From Muribaculaceae bacterium (GTDB lineage Bacteria > Bacteroidota > Bacteroidia > Bacteroidales > Muribaculaceae), in the NCBI GenBank assembly GCA_017555085.1, contig JAFZHD010000040.1, positions 1-64,000 on the forward strand: 64,000 nt of DNA. The letters run 5' to 3'. The notes beneath the pieces are model-generated. The model was not told the origin of the DNA, did not search any database, and saw only the letters and a list, made by a program, of their open reading frames with translations. Below are positions 53,005-61,865 of this stretch, one piece after another (positions within the stretch are counted from its first letter, which is position 1; every line of letters begins with the position of its first letter). A program made the position numbers and the translations under genes.

Positions 53005-54168
53005 TTATTTTATGTTCGACCAAAATTTGTTTGCGCTAGAATCTTGTAATTTCTCTTGAAGATGTGATATGGCAATAAGTGATAACGCAACTGATTGTTC
53101 AGTCATATGTCGTGTGTGGATATATCGACTTTTATCTTGGAGCATGTTGTATAATAAATAGGTATAATTCATAGCCTCAATGTAATAATAATCACACATT
53201 GAATCTTCTTTTTTAATTAAATCACCGTGTTGTATGTAGTTACTGCCTATGCAAGTAGGGCAAATCGGTAAGATAGGACATTCAAGGCATGTCTTTGAGA
53301 ATTTAATGTCTTTGTCGTTTATCGTTTCTTTATCATAACTTTTACTTTGCAGTGATGAAGGCATAAACATTTGACAAGGATATTTTTTCCCGGATTTATC
53401 ATAACAAACCATGTGTTTGCCGGAACCGCAGCCTTTGGTCGGAGTCTCTATTCGATTGAAATAAACATTACTCCCGATGCTATTTAACCATTTTTGCATT
53501 AATTTTTGAGGGGGGTAAATCTCAGGATTCTCAATGAAAAATTGGGATAATTTAAATAGTTCTTCGGCATATATGTATTTTAATTGGTCGTTATCCCAAT
53601 CGCAACCATAAGCGAGGTTGGCAGTCAGTTTAAACCCTCTTTTTACAATATCAATTATCCCTTCACTGAGATATTGTATTGTTTGGGGTGAGATTGTCAT
53701 TTTTACTGTTTGAGAAGGCCAAGTATTTAAGAAAAATGGAATGTCAATCTGGTCATAAGAATTACACCTATTTAAGTCGTGCATTTTTTTATTACCATCA
53801 AGACTGAGAGCTAGTATAAAGCGATGAGCATTTAATTTAAACCAATTCTTAATCTCACCATGCACTAATGTTCCGTTTGTTGTAGCGCAACAATAATATT
53901 TGATGGGCCAATTACGATTCCATATCCATTCGCAGATTTGTTTTAATAGGTCGAAACATAAACAAATTTCGCCACCATGAAAATAAATAATCAATACTTC
54001 AATTCCATTTTTTTGAGCATATTGGAATTCTGAATGAATTATTTCTTGAGCTAAGGTAAAATCAATTTCTGAGGTGCATTTGTTATGCTCATAGCAATAG
54101 ATGCAATTTAAATTACACTTTTCGCATAATGTAAGTTGCACTTCTCGGGTATTAATTTTAGTACTCAT
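53005..54168 (-). CDS. Radical SAM/SPASM peptide maturase 3
   Basis: This 387-residue protein has the cluster motif CNLNCIYC (Cys18, Cys22, Cys25), YFHGGEICL and ATTNGTLVHGEI. The C-terminal SPASM region comprises GCGSGKHMVC, YPCQMF, CLECPILPICPTCIG and a final CDYY. An extra Cys15 precedes the motif. It is followed after seven bases by the two CXXX-repeat precursor genes, which are its likely substrates. It is the first gene of locus 2. The upstream 200 bases are AT-rich with no clear promoter. Confidence 0.85.
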   Translation of the reverse strand: MSTKINTREVQLTLCEKCNLNCIYCYEHNKCTSEIDFTLAQEIIHSEFQYAQKNGIEVLIIYFHGGEICLCFDLLKQICEWIWNRNWPIKYYCCATTNGTLVHGEIKNWFKLNAHRFILALSLDGNKKMHDLNRCNSYDQIDIPFFLNTWPSQTVKMTISPQTIQYLSEGIIDIVKRGFKLTANLAYGCDWDNDQLKYIYAEELFKLSQFFIENPEIYPPQKLMQKWLNSIGSNVYFNRIETPTKGCGSGKHMVCYDKSGKKYPCQMFMPSSLQSKSYDKETINDKDIKFSKTCLECPILPICPTCIGSNYIQHGDLIKKEDSMCDYYYIEAMNYTYLLYNMLQDKSRYIHTRHMTEQSVALSLIAISHLQEKLQDSSANKFWSNIK

Positions 54169-54369
54169 TATAAATTTTGTTATCGTTGCGTTATGTTCGC
54201 GGTTTATTCGTCTTTAAATTCGTCTGCAAAGAAAATAAATTAAATCTGAATTTGAGTAATTTTTTTGTTGGTGTTTTTTCAACTGAATAGTGTGTTTTTT
54301 TAGATTATTGCGTAGTGGTTATATCAACAAAATGGTGTGTATCTCGGGTGTAACGCTTTGGATATCAGG

Positions 54370-54603
54370 TTAGCTTTTTTTTGTGGGTGGGAACTTTTGC
54401 GAAAGGTGCTTGTGGTATTCTTCAAATAGGTTTTTCCCCAGGGCGTAGGAGATTTTCAGCAGCAAATCGGTGTTGATGCTCTCTTTGTTTAATATTGCAT
54501 GCACTGTTGTGCGATGTAGGTTGATTTTTCTTGCAAGCCATGACGCACCTCGTTCTTTTAGTGCCAATTCTTGCCTAATGATGTTTCCGATATGAATATT
54601 CAT
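54370..54603 (-). CDS. XRE-type helix-turn-helix regulator
   Basis: This 77-residue protein has a Cro/CI-type helix-turn-helix (SWLARKINLHRTTVHAILNK, about 21-40) followed by INTDLLLKISYALGKNLFEE, the usual second half of such domains. The tail is short and basic. It lies about 200 bases upstream of maturase 3 on the same strand and is preceded by a large inverted-repeat leader. It may control the RiPP locus. That is inferred from position only. Confidence 0.8.
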   Translation of the reverse strand: MNIHIGNIIRQELALKERGASWLARKINLHRTTVHAILNKESINTDLLLKISYALGKNLFEEYHKHLSQKFPPTKKS

Positions 54604-54634
54604 AATAAAAGCGGGGACTATTCATGACTTATTC

Positions 54635-54752
54635 AAATCTGAGGTACCGCCAAGCACCTTGCAAACAAATAAGACAGAATAGTCCACGCCTTTGGGCGTG
54701 AACTTCCTTCCGCTTATTCTCTGTTTGCTTCAAATTGGCGGTTTTCAGATTT
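54635..54752 (-). promoter_or_regulatory. Structured inverted-repeat leader upstream of the XRE gene
   Basis: Nested arms pair across 118 bases: AAATCTGA/TCAGATTT (54635-54642, 54745-54752), ACCGCCAA/TTGGCGGT (54646-54653, 54735-54742), GCAAACA/TGTTTGC (54661-54667, 54722-54728), AATAAG/CTTATT (54668-54673, 54713-54718). At the tip is CACGCC-TTTG-GGCGTG (54685-54700). It ends 31 bases before the XRE start codon and would be transcribed with it. It could be an RNA switch, a MITE or a protein-binding cruciform. Confidence 0.55.
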
Positions 54753-55002
54753 AGAGAATAAGAACACGAAGTTCGGTTAATATTTAGCGATATATTATTT
54801 CTGTTTTGTAGTAAAATGATTGAGTTATAACTGCAAAAATAGTAAAATAATTTGTGATTACTCGTATTATTTGAAAATATATGTTTCAATAAGGTTGCGA
54901 GAGAATGTGTGGTAGAGTGGAAAGGGTGCTATATCGTTATTCGAATCAACCAAAGCCTCAAAATGCCAAAATTGGTTAAAATTCGGGATGATGTTAGGAA
55001 AA

Positions 55003-55081
55003 TGTGGGATTTCTCACATTTTATGTTGGTAAAATGTGTAAAATCACACAAAACAAGTTGATAAAATGTGATAAAATCACA
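55003..55081. repeat. Three TGTG/CACA dyads at about 32-base spacing
   Basis: TGTG-N8-CACA (55003-55018), TGTG-N6-CACA (55035-55048) and TGTG-N7-CACA (55067-55081) are each preceded by AAAA. Centres are roughly 31 and 32 bases apart, close to three helical turns. The remaining bases of the gene-free stretch 54604-55178 show only the leader structure and a terminator. Confidence 0.5.
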
Positions 55082-55142
55082 AGGTGATGAGTCAACTCCT
55101 CGCAACTAACGCAGTTGGCGTTGAAAAGATTGTAACAAAATC

Positions 55143-55172
55143 AAGCCCCATTGTCGAATGGCAATGGGGGTG
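55143..55172 (-). terminator. Terminator of the GT39-like gene
   Basis: CCCCATTG (55146-55153) pairs with CAATGGGG (55162-55169). T bases follow on the minus strand. Confidence 0.7.
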
Positions 55173-55178
55173 ATTGTT

Positions 55179-56897
55179 TTATTTGCGGTTGAATTGCATT
55201 ATGTAGAAGGGTTGGCGCAGGTCGCAACTGCGGCGGTTGCTGAAATAGACTTCGGTGAAGTCATATTGCTCAGCATAACTGTCGATAAATGCCTGCTTTT
55301 CGCGTGCGCCGATGAGCAGATAGCCCGTTTGGGGTTGCTCTTTGACAAAGAGTTTCACGCGGTCGCCAACATAGTAGTTGATGGTGTAGTAACGCAACAT
55401 GATGATATCAATGTGGCCGTAGATGTTGCCCTCGGGAACAAAGCGCTCGATGGCTTCGACAAAGTGTTTGTCGCTCTTGGTGTTCATGATTGCCGGTTGC
55501 AGATATGCCGCATAGTTCCAATAGATAATAACTGTGGTGGCAAGTGTTGCCACAACTATGCGCATGTGGCAATATCGGCGGCATGCGATAATGGTGTAAA
55601 CGCCGCTTGCAAGCATGAGGACGAAGAGTAAAATGTTGACAGGCGAGTAGGGTAGGTCTTTGAGCGCTTGCACAAATGCCTCGTTTTCGGCAGCGCGTTT
55701 GCCGCCGATGAAGTCAACTGGGATAAGGCCTGTTTTGATGCCGATGAGCAATGCTGCCACAAGGAATGTGAGCGATGCGATTACCCAACCATACGCCTTG
55801 ATTGCGCGTGCATGGCGTTGGGCGAGATATATGATATAAAGTGTGATGAAATAGGCCAAAAACGGATATATGGGTAGCAGATAAACACTGCGTTTGCTCT
55901 TGGGAATGCAGTAGAAAGTGAAAATGAGAATGATAGACAATGCCGAGAACAGTTTGGCGGGGTCCATTGTGCGCAGTTTCTCGCGCCAACGGCCCACAAA
56001 GCCTTTGCTGAACGGATTGCCCGGTTTGCTATATTTGAGGCCGAAAAGCGAGAACAACAATAATAGCGTGAAGGGTAACAACCCGGCAATAACTGTGATG
56101 AAGTTGTAGTGAATGGGGTTTTCGTGAGATTCGTAACTCATTTTTCCGGTGAAACGGTCAAGATTCTCTTCCTTAACAAGTTGTAAGAACTCGTCTCCAC
56201 TTTGCAAGTATGCTGCAACATACCACATTGCCGGAATAACGAGCGAAAGCGCGGCATGGAGTGTTAGGTTGAGAAATGCACGCCAAAAACCGTCGCCACG
56301 CAACAAACGATATACGCCGATAACCAAGCATGGCAATAAAATGGCTACCGGACCCTTGGTTAGCATGCCGCCACTCATGAGCAATATAGCCAAAATCGAA
56401 ATTCCTTTTGCCCCTTTTTCGTGGTGGCGATATAAGGCATATAGAGCCGTTACGATAAATGCTGTAAGCACCATGTCGACACGGCAGGCATATCCGGCAC
56501 GGAACACCTCAAACGCTGTGATAGAGATAATTGCCATCAGCATTGCCACTTTGGGCGTAGAACGGCGGGCATAGAAACGATAGCCAACCAAAGTCATGGC
56601 AATAAGCGCCAATGCCGATGGGAGGCGCGACAAAAATTCGGTAACTTCGCCGCCAAACACCACCGATAATGCCGCAATGCACCATGCAAAGAACGGCGGT
56701 TTGTAGGGAATGTCGCCACCGCAACTTTCGGGCAATATCCAATTATCTTGCTGCAGCATCGACACGGCTACAATGGCTTCGCGTGGTTCGCCTTTGGTTG
56801 CATATAACTGTTCGCCCAAGAACGGAATGAAAGTGATGAACAGTATTGCGACAAGCAGCCAAAAGAGTGTGCTACTGTTTTTAAGGTCTATCTTCAT
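55179..56897 (-). CDS. GT39/ArnT-like membrane glycosyltransferase
   Basis: This 572-residue polytopic membrane protein has about 11-12 helices. The N-terminal loop YATKGEPREAIVAVSMLQQDNW contains the conserved acidic pair of the PMT/ArnT clan. PYKPPFFAWCIAALSVVFGG and the FYARRS segment follow the family pattern. Members move a sugar from a polyprenyl-phosphate donor to lipid A or protein on the periplasmic side. Acceptor and sugar are unknown. A full -7 box (TATCTTTG, complement of 56925-56932) lies 27 bases upstream. Confidence 0.88.
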   Translation of the reverse strand: MKIDLKNSSTLFWLLVAILFITFIPFLGEQLYATKGEPREAIVAVSMLQQDNWILPESCGGDIPYKPPFFAWCIAALSVVFGGEVTEFLSRLPSALALIAMTLVGYRFYARRSTPKVAMLMAIISITAFEVFRAGYACRVDMVLTAFIVTALYALYRHHEKGAKGISILAILLMSGGMLTKGPVAILLPCLVIGVYRLLRGDGFWRAFLNLTLHAALSLVIPAMWYVAAYLQSGDEFLQLVKEENLDRFTGKMSYESHENPIHYNFITVIAGLLPFTLLLLFSLFGLKYSKPGNPFSKGFVGRWREKLRTMDPAKLFSALSIILIFTFYCIPKSKRSVYLLPIYPFLAYFITLYIIYLAQRHARAIKAYGWVIASLTFLVAALLIGIKTGLIPVDFIGGKRAAENEAFVQALKDLPYSPVNILLFVLMLASGVYTIIACRRYCHMRIVVATLATTVIIYWNYAAYLQPAIMNTKSDKHFVEAIERFVPEGNIYGHIDIIMLRYYTINYYVGDRVKLFVKEQPQTGYLLIGAREKQAFIDSYAEQYDFTEVYFSNRRSCDLRQPFYIMQFNRK

Positions 56898-56940
56898 GTT
56901 TTTTGTACATTATTGTTTGGTGTGCAAAGATATTACATTT

Positions 56941-57031
56941 TGTCCAATAAAGTTGAATAATCGGATAATACAGTGTACAAAAATGATAGGCCAATGGCAG
57001 AGAAAGGCGGACAAGTGTCCGAAAATGGACA
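56941..57031. promoter_or_regulatory. Cluster of TGTCC/GGACA half-sites upstream of the efflux operon
   Basis: CGGACA (57008-57013) and TGTCCG (57016-57021) form a perfect dyad with a two-base spacer. TGGACA (57026-57031) and TGTCC (56941-56945) add half-sites. They lie 95-185 bases upstream of the MFP gene, a distance typical for enhancer-binding activators. A TGGCA at 57076-57080 resembles a sigma-54 -24 element, but the -12 GC is not present. Confidence 0.4.
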
Positions 57032-57125
57032 GTCTTCAAAAGTGTAAAGTACAGATAATCAGCGATGTGCCAAAGTGGCATAATATTAGAATTATTATAG
57101 TGCAAACAAAATAACAATAAAAATT

Positions 57126-58370
57126 ATGGATAGGAAAATACCAAAAGAAATCAGACAAAAAGAACGACGCAAGAGTATTATAAAATATATTACTGTTGCG
57201 GGTGTGGTTGTTGTGGCAATAATTGTCACAATAATAATGATGCAAGACACGGTAGATGTTGACGATTTGGAGTTTTGCACTGTAGATGTCGGTGACATTG
57301 AAGCAAGTGTTAATGGTAGCGGGAAATTAGTTCCTGCATTTGAACAAGTGATAACCTCGCCGATAGGTTCGCGTATTATTGAGGTGTACAAAAAGGTTGG
57401 AGACAATGTAAATGCCGAGGAGCCTTTGTTGAAACTTGACTTACAGTCGGCTCAAACCGATTATGAAAAACTTGCCGACCGGGTAGAAATGAAACGCTTG
57501 GAAGTCGAACAACAACGCATGAACAACATTACTTATCTAAGCGACTTGAAAATGAAAATAAAAGTGGCTGAAATGAGTGCAAATAGATTGGAAGTAGAAT
57601 TGCTTAATGAACGCTATCTTGACAGTATCGGCAGTGGAACGACCGACAAAGTGCGTGAAGCCGATTTTTCTTGTCAATCAAAACGCCTTGAGCTTGAGCA
57701 ACTGCACACACAACATAATAATGAGATGAATGTGCGTAAATCAAGCCTTAAAATGAAAGAATTGGAATTGTCAATGCTTGAAAAGGAACTTGCAGAGATG
57801 CGTCGCACTCTCAATGACGCACAAATTCGTTCGCCATACGATGCCACTCTTACATTCTTGTCAAATCAAGTGGGTGCTCCGATTGCACAAGGTAGTCAGG
57901 TCGCAATAATTGCCGATTTGAAGCATTTTAAGGTTGAATGTGAAATAGCCGAACTTTATGCAAGTCGCATCGGTGTTGGCAATAAGACAAGAGTGCGAGT
58001 GTCAAATCAAGATTATGAGGGAGTGGTAAGTAATATTGAGCCAACAGCAAAGAATGGTATGACGGCATTTTCAGTACAACTTGAAAATGATACGATAAAA
58101 TCATTTCGTTCGGGACTTAGAGCCGATGTATATGTTTGTAACGGAGTGAGTAATGGCGTGATGAGATTGAAAAACAGCTCATTTTTCAAAGACCCCGGAA
58201 AGTATGTGTTGTATGTGCGTGATGGTGATGAATTGGTGGCACGCAATGTTGAGTTAGGTGTGAGCAATTATGATTATATAGAGGTAGTAAACGGGTTGAA
58301 AGAGGGCGATGAGGTAGTGATAAGTGATATGGCCGATTATAATGTGCCACGCATAAAAATTAATGAATAG
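57126..58370 (+). CDS. Periplasmic adaptor (membrane fusion protein) of an ABC efflux system
   Basis: This 414-residue protein has an N-terminal membrane anchor (about 20-40). A split biotinyl/lipoyl-like domain (VITSPIGSRIIEVYKKVGDN) flanks a long coiled-coil hairpin (about 115-235), then come AQIRSPYDATLTFL and a beta-barrel domain. This is the HlyD/MacA-type layout. The stop overlaps the following TolC-family start. It links an inner-membrane ABC transporter with an outer-membrane channel. Confidence 0.9.
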   Translation: MDRKIPKEIRQKERRKSIIKYITVAGVVVVAIIVTIIMMQDTVDVDDLEFCTVDVGDIEASVNGSGKLVPAFEQVITSPIGSRIIEVYKKVGDNVNAEEPLLKLDLQSAQTDYEKLADRVEMKRLEVEQQRMNNITYLSDLKMKIKVAEMSANRLEVELLNERYLDSIGSGTTDKVREADFSCQSKRLELEQLHTQHNNEMNVRKSSLKMKELELSMLEKELAEMRRTLNDAQIRSPYDATLTFLSNQVGAPIAQGSQVAIIADLKHFKVECEIAELYASRIGVGNKTRVRVSNQDYEGVVSNIEPTAKNGMTAFSVQLENDTIKSFRSGLRADVYVCNGVSNGVMRLKNSSFFKDPGKYVLYVRDGDELVARNVELGVSNYDYIEVVNGLKEGDEVVISDMADYNVPRIKINE

Positions 58371-59847
58371 GTTTATGAGAAAGATTATATTAATAATAGC
58401 CTTGTCGTTATTCCCTATTTGGGCATTAGCCGAGAGTGAACGATTGTTGTCGCTTGATGAAGCTATATTTCTTGCACGCACTAAAAGTGTTGATGCGGCT
58501 GTTGCAGTCAATGAATTGCGGTCGGCTTACTGGCAAAATCGATCTTATCGAGCCAATCTTCTTCCCGAAGTAACCTTTGACGCAATATTGCCGAGTTATA
58601 ACAAAAGTTATACGGCGTATCAACAAAATGATGGCTCATATACATTTGTCAGGAATAATAATCTGGGGCTGAAAGGGACTTTGTCGCTAACCCAAAATAT
58701 ATGGCTCACAGGAGGAACATTGTCGATAAGTACATCGCTTGATTTTTTGCGACAACTTGACGGAAATACCGGAAATCGTTTTATGTCAATTCCGGTGGCT
58801 CTTACATTAAATCAACCTATCTTTGGCACAAACACCGTCAAATGGGATAGAAAGATAGAACCATTGCGTTATGCCGAAGCTAAAGCACGCTTTATCAGTG
58901 ACACCGAAGAAGTGATGATGCTTGCTATTCAATACTTTTTTAATTTGCTAAGTGCAAGAGAGAATGTGGCAATTGCCAAGCAAAATATTTCAAATGCCGA
59001 AAAGTTATATGAAGTTGCTTTGGCAAAACGCAAAATGGGGCAGATTAGCGAGAATGATTTATTACAGATAGAACTGAATATGCTGACTGCTCGTTCGGCA
59101 CTCACAGTTAATGAAAGTTCAATGAAAAATTGCATGTTTCAATTGAGGTCATTTTTGGGAATTGATGAACAAGAAGAAATAGAGTTACAAGTACCCCACG
59201 ATTTAATGGTGAGTGAGGTGGACTTCAATGATGCGTTGGCCAAAGCCCTTGAAAACAATGCTCATGCCAAAAATATTCAGCGTCGCCGCCTTGAAGCCGA
59301 TTATAATGTGGCAAAGGCAAAAGGAGATATGCGACAAATAAATCTTTTTGCACAAGTGGGTTATACTGGAACAAGTAACAGTTTTACTGATGTGTATCGA
59401 GGATTGAAAGATAATCAAATAGTTGAGGTGGGGTTGTCTATTCCCATACTTGATTGGGGTAAACGACGCGGCAAAGTGAAAGTAGCCGAAAGTAATAGAG
59501 AAGTTGTAGAAAGTAAATTGAAAAAAGAATCGATTGATTTTAATCAAAATTTATTTATCTTAGTCGAACGATTCAATAATCAGCGAGAACAACTTCGTTT
59601 GGCTAAACGAGCCGATGAAATAGCTCAACGCCGTTATGATAGTAATGTGAAAACTTTCATGATAGGAAAGATTTCAACACTTGATCTTAACGACTCGCAA
59701 GAAAACAAAGACGATGCCCGTCAGGAATACATAAGTGCAATGTTTTACTATTGGTTTTATTATTACCAGTTGAGAAGCTTGACTTTGTGGGACTTTGAGA
59801 ACGATTGCGATATAAATGCTGATTTTGATAAAATTATTAATAACTAA
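58363..59847 (+). CDS. TolC family outer membrane efflux protein
   Basis: This 494-residue protein has a signal peptide (about 1-23). Two OEP repeats of long helices are interrupted by beta segments (LSLDEAIFLARTKSVDAAVA near the start, FNDALAKALENNAHAKNIQ near 290, EVGLSIPILDWGKRRGKVKV near 350). It starts with an ATG overlapping the MFP stop; a second ATG four codons later is also possible. It forms the outer-membrane channel of the efflux system. Confidence 0.92.
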   Translation: MNRFMRKIILIIALSLFPIWALAESERLLSLDEAIFLARTKSVDAAVAVNELRSAYWQNRSYRANLLPEVTFDAILPSYNKSYTAYQQNDGSYTFVRNNNLGLKGTLSLTQNIWLTGGTLSISTSLDFLRQLDGNTGNRFMSIPVALTLNQPIFGTNTVKWDRKIEPLRYAEAKARFISDTEEVMMLAIQYFFNLLSARENVAIAKQNISNAEKLYEVALAKRKMGQISENDLLQIELNMLTARSALTVNESSMKNCMFQLRSFLGIDEQEEIELQVPHDLMVSEVDFNDALAKALENNAHAKNIQRRRLEADYNVAKAKGDMRQINLFAQVGYTGTSNSFTDVYRGLKDNQIVEVGLSIPILDWGKRRGKVKVAESNREVVESKLKKESIDFNQNLFILVERFNNQREQLRLAKRADEIAQRRYDSNVKTFMIGKISTLDLNDSQENKDDARQEYISAMFYYWFYYYQLRSLTLWDFENDCDINADFDKIINN

Positions 59848-59858
59848 AAACAACAAAA

Positions 59859-60530
59859 ATGGAAGTTATAAAACTAACCGGTATAGACAAAATATACCGA
59901 ACAAAAGAAATTGAAACACAAGCTCTCGAAAATGTGAATATCGAGGTGCGAAAAGGAGAATTTGTGAGTATTATGGGCCCTTCGGGTTGTGGTAAATCAA
60001 CATTGTTGAATATTATTGGTATGCTTGATTTGCCTACTACCGGTAGCGTGGAGATTTGTGGAAAACGAGCCGAAAACATGAAGGAAAATGAACTTGCACG
60101 TTTTCGCAATGAAAAACTTGGCTTTGTGTTTCAGAGTTTTCATTTGATTAATTCATTGAATGTGCTTGATAATGTGATGGTTCCATTGCTTTATCGCAAT
60201 ATGAGCTCAAGCGAACGCAATCGCCGGGTGAAAGATGTGCTTGAGAAAGTGGGATTGAGCCATCGCATGAAACACATGCCGTCACAATTATCAGGCGGTC
60301 AGTGTCAGCGTGTGGCAATAGCACGAGCAATCGTGGGAAATCCCGAAATAATTCTTGCCGATGAGCCATGTGGTAATTTGGACTCAAAGATGGGCGCTGA
60401 AATTATGGAAATATTAAGCGAGCTTAATAAGAAAGACGGACGAACAGTAGTGATGGTTACTCACAATGAAGAACAAGCCCGTCAAACCGACCGCATTATT
60501 CGTTTCTTTGATGGTCGTCAGGTAATGTAA
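59859..60530 (+). CDS. ABC transporter ATP-binding protein, MacB/LolD type
   Basis: This 223-residue ATPase has Walker A MGPSGCGKSTLLN (about 36-48), signature LSGGQCQRVAIARA, Walker B IILADEPCGNLD and an H-loop MVTHNEEQARQ. It pairs with the two FtsX-like permeases encoded downstream. The gene lies 11 bases after the TolC-like gene in the same operon. Confidence 0.95.
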   Translation: MEVIKLTGIDKIYRTKEIETQALENVNIEVRKGEFVSIMGPSGCGKSTLLNIIGMLDLPTTGSVEICGKRAENMKENELARFRNEKLGFVFQSFHLINSLNVLDNVMVPLLYRNMSSSERNRRVKDVLEKVGLSHRMKHMPSQLSGGQCQRVAIARAIVGNPEIILADEPCGNLDSKMGAEIMEILSELNKKDGRTVVMVTHNEEQARQTDRIIRFFDGRQVM

Positions 60531-60560
60531 TGAGTTGTGCTAATTTATTCGAATAGAATT

Positions 60561-61859
60561 ATGTTAAAACTATATTTCAAACAAGCAATAGCACTGATTA
60601 AGCAAAACAAGCTATTCTCAGGGTTATACATTTTAGGCTCGGCCCTTGCAATTGCATCTGTCACGATACTTGCAGTGGTAATTTATTTAAGTGTAGCTCC
60701 GATTTATCCCGATACTAATCGTGAAAATGTGTATTATCTGAGCATCAGTGCATTCAATGAAAAAAATGGGAAATCTAAATTTGTGTCGGGCTATTCATAT
60801 AAAGCTGTGAATGAATGGTTTTATTCTCTTAAAAATGCAAAGGTCGTGTCGGCTGAATTTGGGAGAGGAATACCTTTTGAAATAAAACAAAATTATAAGA
60901 ATTATGTATTTAACGGTGTCTATGCCGATGCTAATTTCTTTAAGATATATAAGTATCGTTTTATTGCAGGAAGTCCTTTTTCTGAAACCGATTTTGATGG
61001 CAAATTAAAGAAAGTGGTAATGTCAGATAGAACTGCACGCAAATTGTTTGGTACAGAAGATGGTGCTATAGGCAAATCGGTTAAAATGCGTGGTCATAAC
61101 TATACTGTGTGTGGAATATTTGAACAACCAAGCATAATTGCCGGAGAATCTTATGCTGAATTGATAGTTCCATATACAACCTATGATGGATATATGTATG
61201 AAGATGATGTATTGCTTTGGTATGGTAGTTATCGATTGAGATTTTTGGTGGAAGATGATGCTCAAGCCGATGCATTGCGTGCCGAGATTGTAGATATTTT
61301 CAATCGTTTTAATAATTCCGATCCCGACTGGGAGGTAGCTATAAATAGACTCTATATGAAATCGGCATCTCGAAATTCTTCAAATTTTGAAGAATGGACC
61401 GAGTTTTATGAATCAGGCTCAGGGATATTGCTGCTTATAGGCACATTTATATTGTTGCTAATCCCGGCATTAAACCTTAGCGGAATGATTTCGAGTCGAA
61501 TGGAAATGCGTGAACTTGAAATGGGAGTGCGCAAATCGTTTGGAGCGACACGAGAAACTCTGTTAAAACAAGTGATGTGGGAAAATCTGATACTTACTAT
61601 AATGGGCGGAATTGTCGGCATATTCTTGTGCTGGGTTATACTATATGGTTGTAAGGAGTGGGTATTTATGATGTCATTTGAAGAAACAGCAACTATTACC
61701 GGCACTGAAGTTGATATTACAACCGAGATGATATTTGCTCCCGCGGTATTTTTGTTCTCATTAGGTGCATGTGTCGCACTAAATGTCATGAGTGCTTATA
61801 TCCCGGCAAAACGAGCGTTGAAACGCCCTGTGGTCGAAATGTTGAACGATAAAAAGTAA
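60561..61859 (+). CDS. ABC permease, MacB/FtsX type (first copy)
   Basis: This 432-residue protein has one N-terminal helix, a periplasmic MacB_PCD-like domain (about 45-280) and three C-terminal helices in the FtsX arrangement. MEMRELEMGVRKSFGATRETLLKQVMWEN is the typical coupling segment. The ATG at 60561 is preferred over an upstream GTG because it gives MLKLYFKQAIALIKQNK, the usual FtsX-type beginning. It is followed after six bases by a second permease, so the transporter is probably heterodimeric. Confidence 0.88.
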   Translation: MLKLYFKQAIALIKQNKLFSGLYILGSALAIASVTILAVVIYLSVAPIYPDTNRENVYYLSISAFNEKNGKSKFVSGYSYKAVNEWFYSLKNAKVVSAEFGRGIPFEIKQNYKNYVFNGVYADANFFKIYKYRFIAGSPFSETDFDGKLKKVVMSDRTARKLFGTEDGAIGKSVKMRGHNYTVCGIFEQPSIIAGESYAELIVPYTTYDGYMYEDDVLLWYGSYRLRFLVEDDAQADALRAEIVDIFNRFNNSDPDWEVAINRLYMKSASRNSSNFEEWTEFYESGSGILLLIGTFILLLIPALNLSGMISSRMEMRELEMGVRKSFGATRETLLKQVMWENLILTIMGGIVGIFLCWVILYGCKEWVFMMSFEETATITGTEVDITTEMIFAPAVFLFSLGACVALNVMSAYIPAKRALKRPVVEMLNDKK

Positions 61860-61865
61860 AAAGTT

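Noticed and set aside
54629..54889. 86-codon minus-strand frame upstream of the XRE gene
   Set aside because: The frame covers the nested inverted repeat, whose base pairing explains the conservation better; the N-terminal part is low-complexity Asn/Ser/Tyr.
57076..57090. Sigma-54 promoter before the efflux operon
   Set aside because: TGGCA is present at the -24 position, but the -12 GC dinucleotide is missing, so it is not listed as a promoter.
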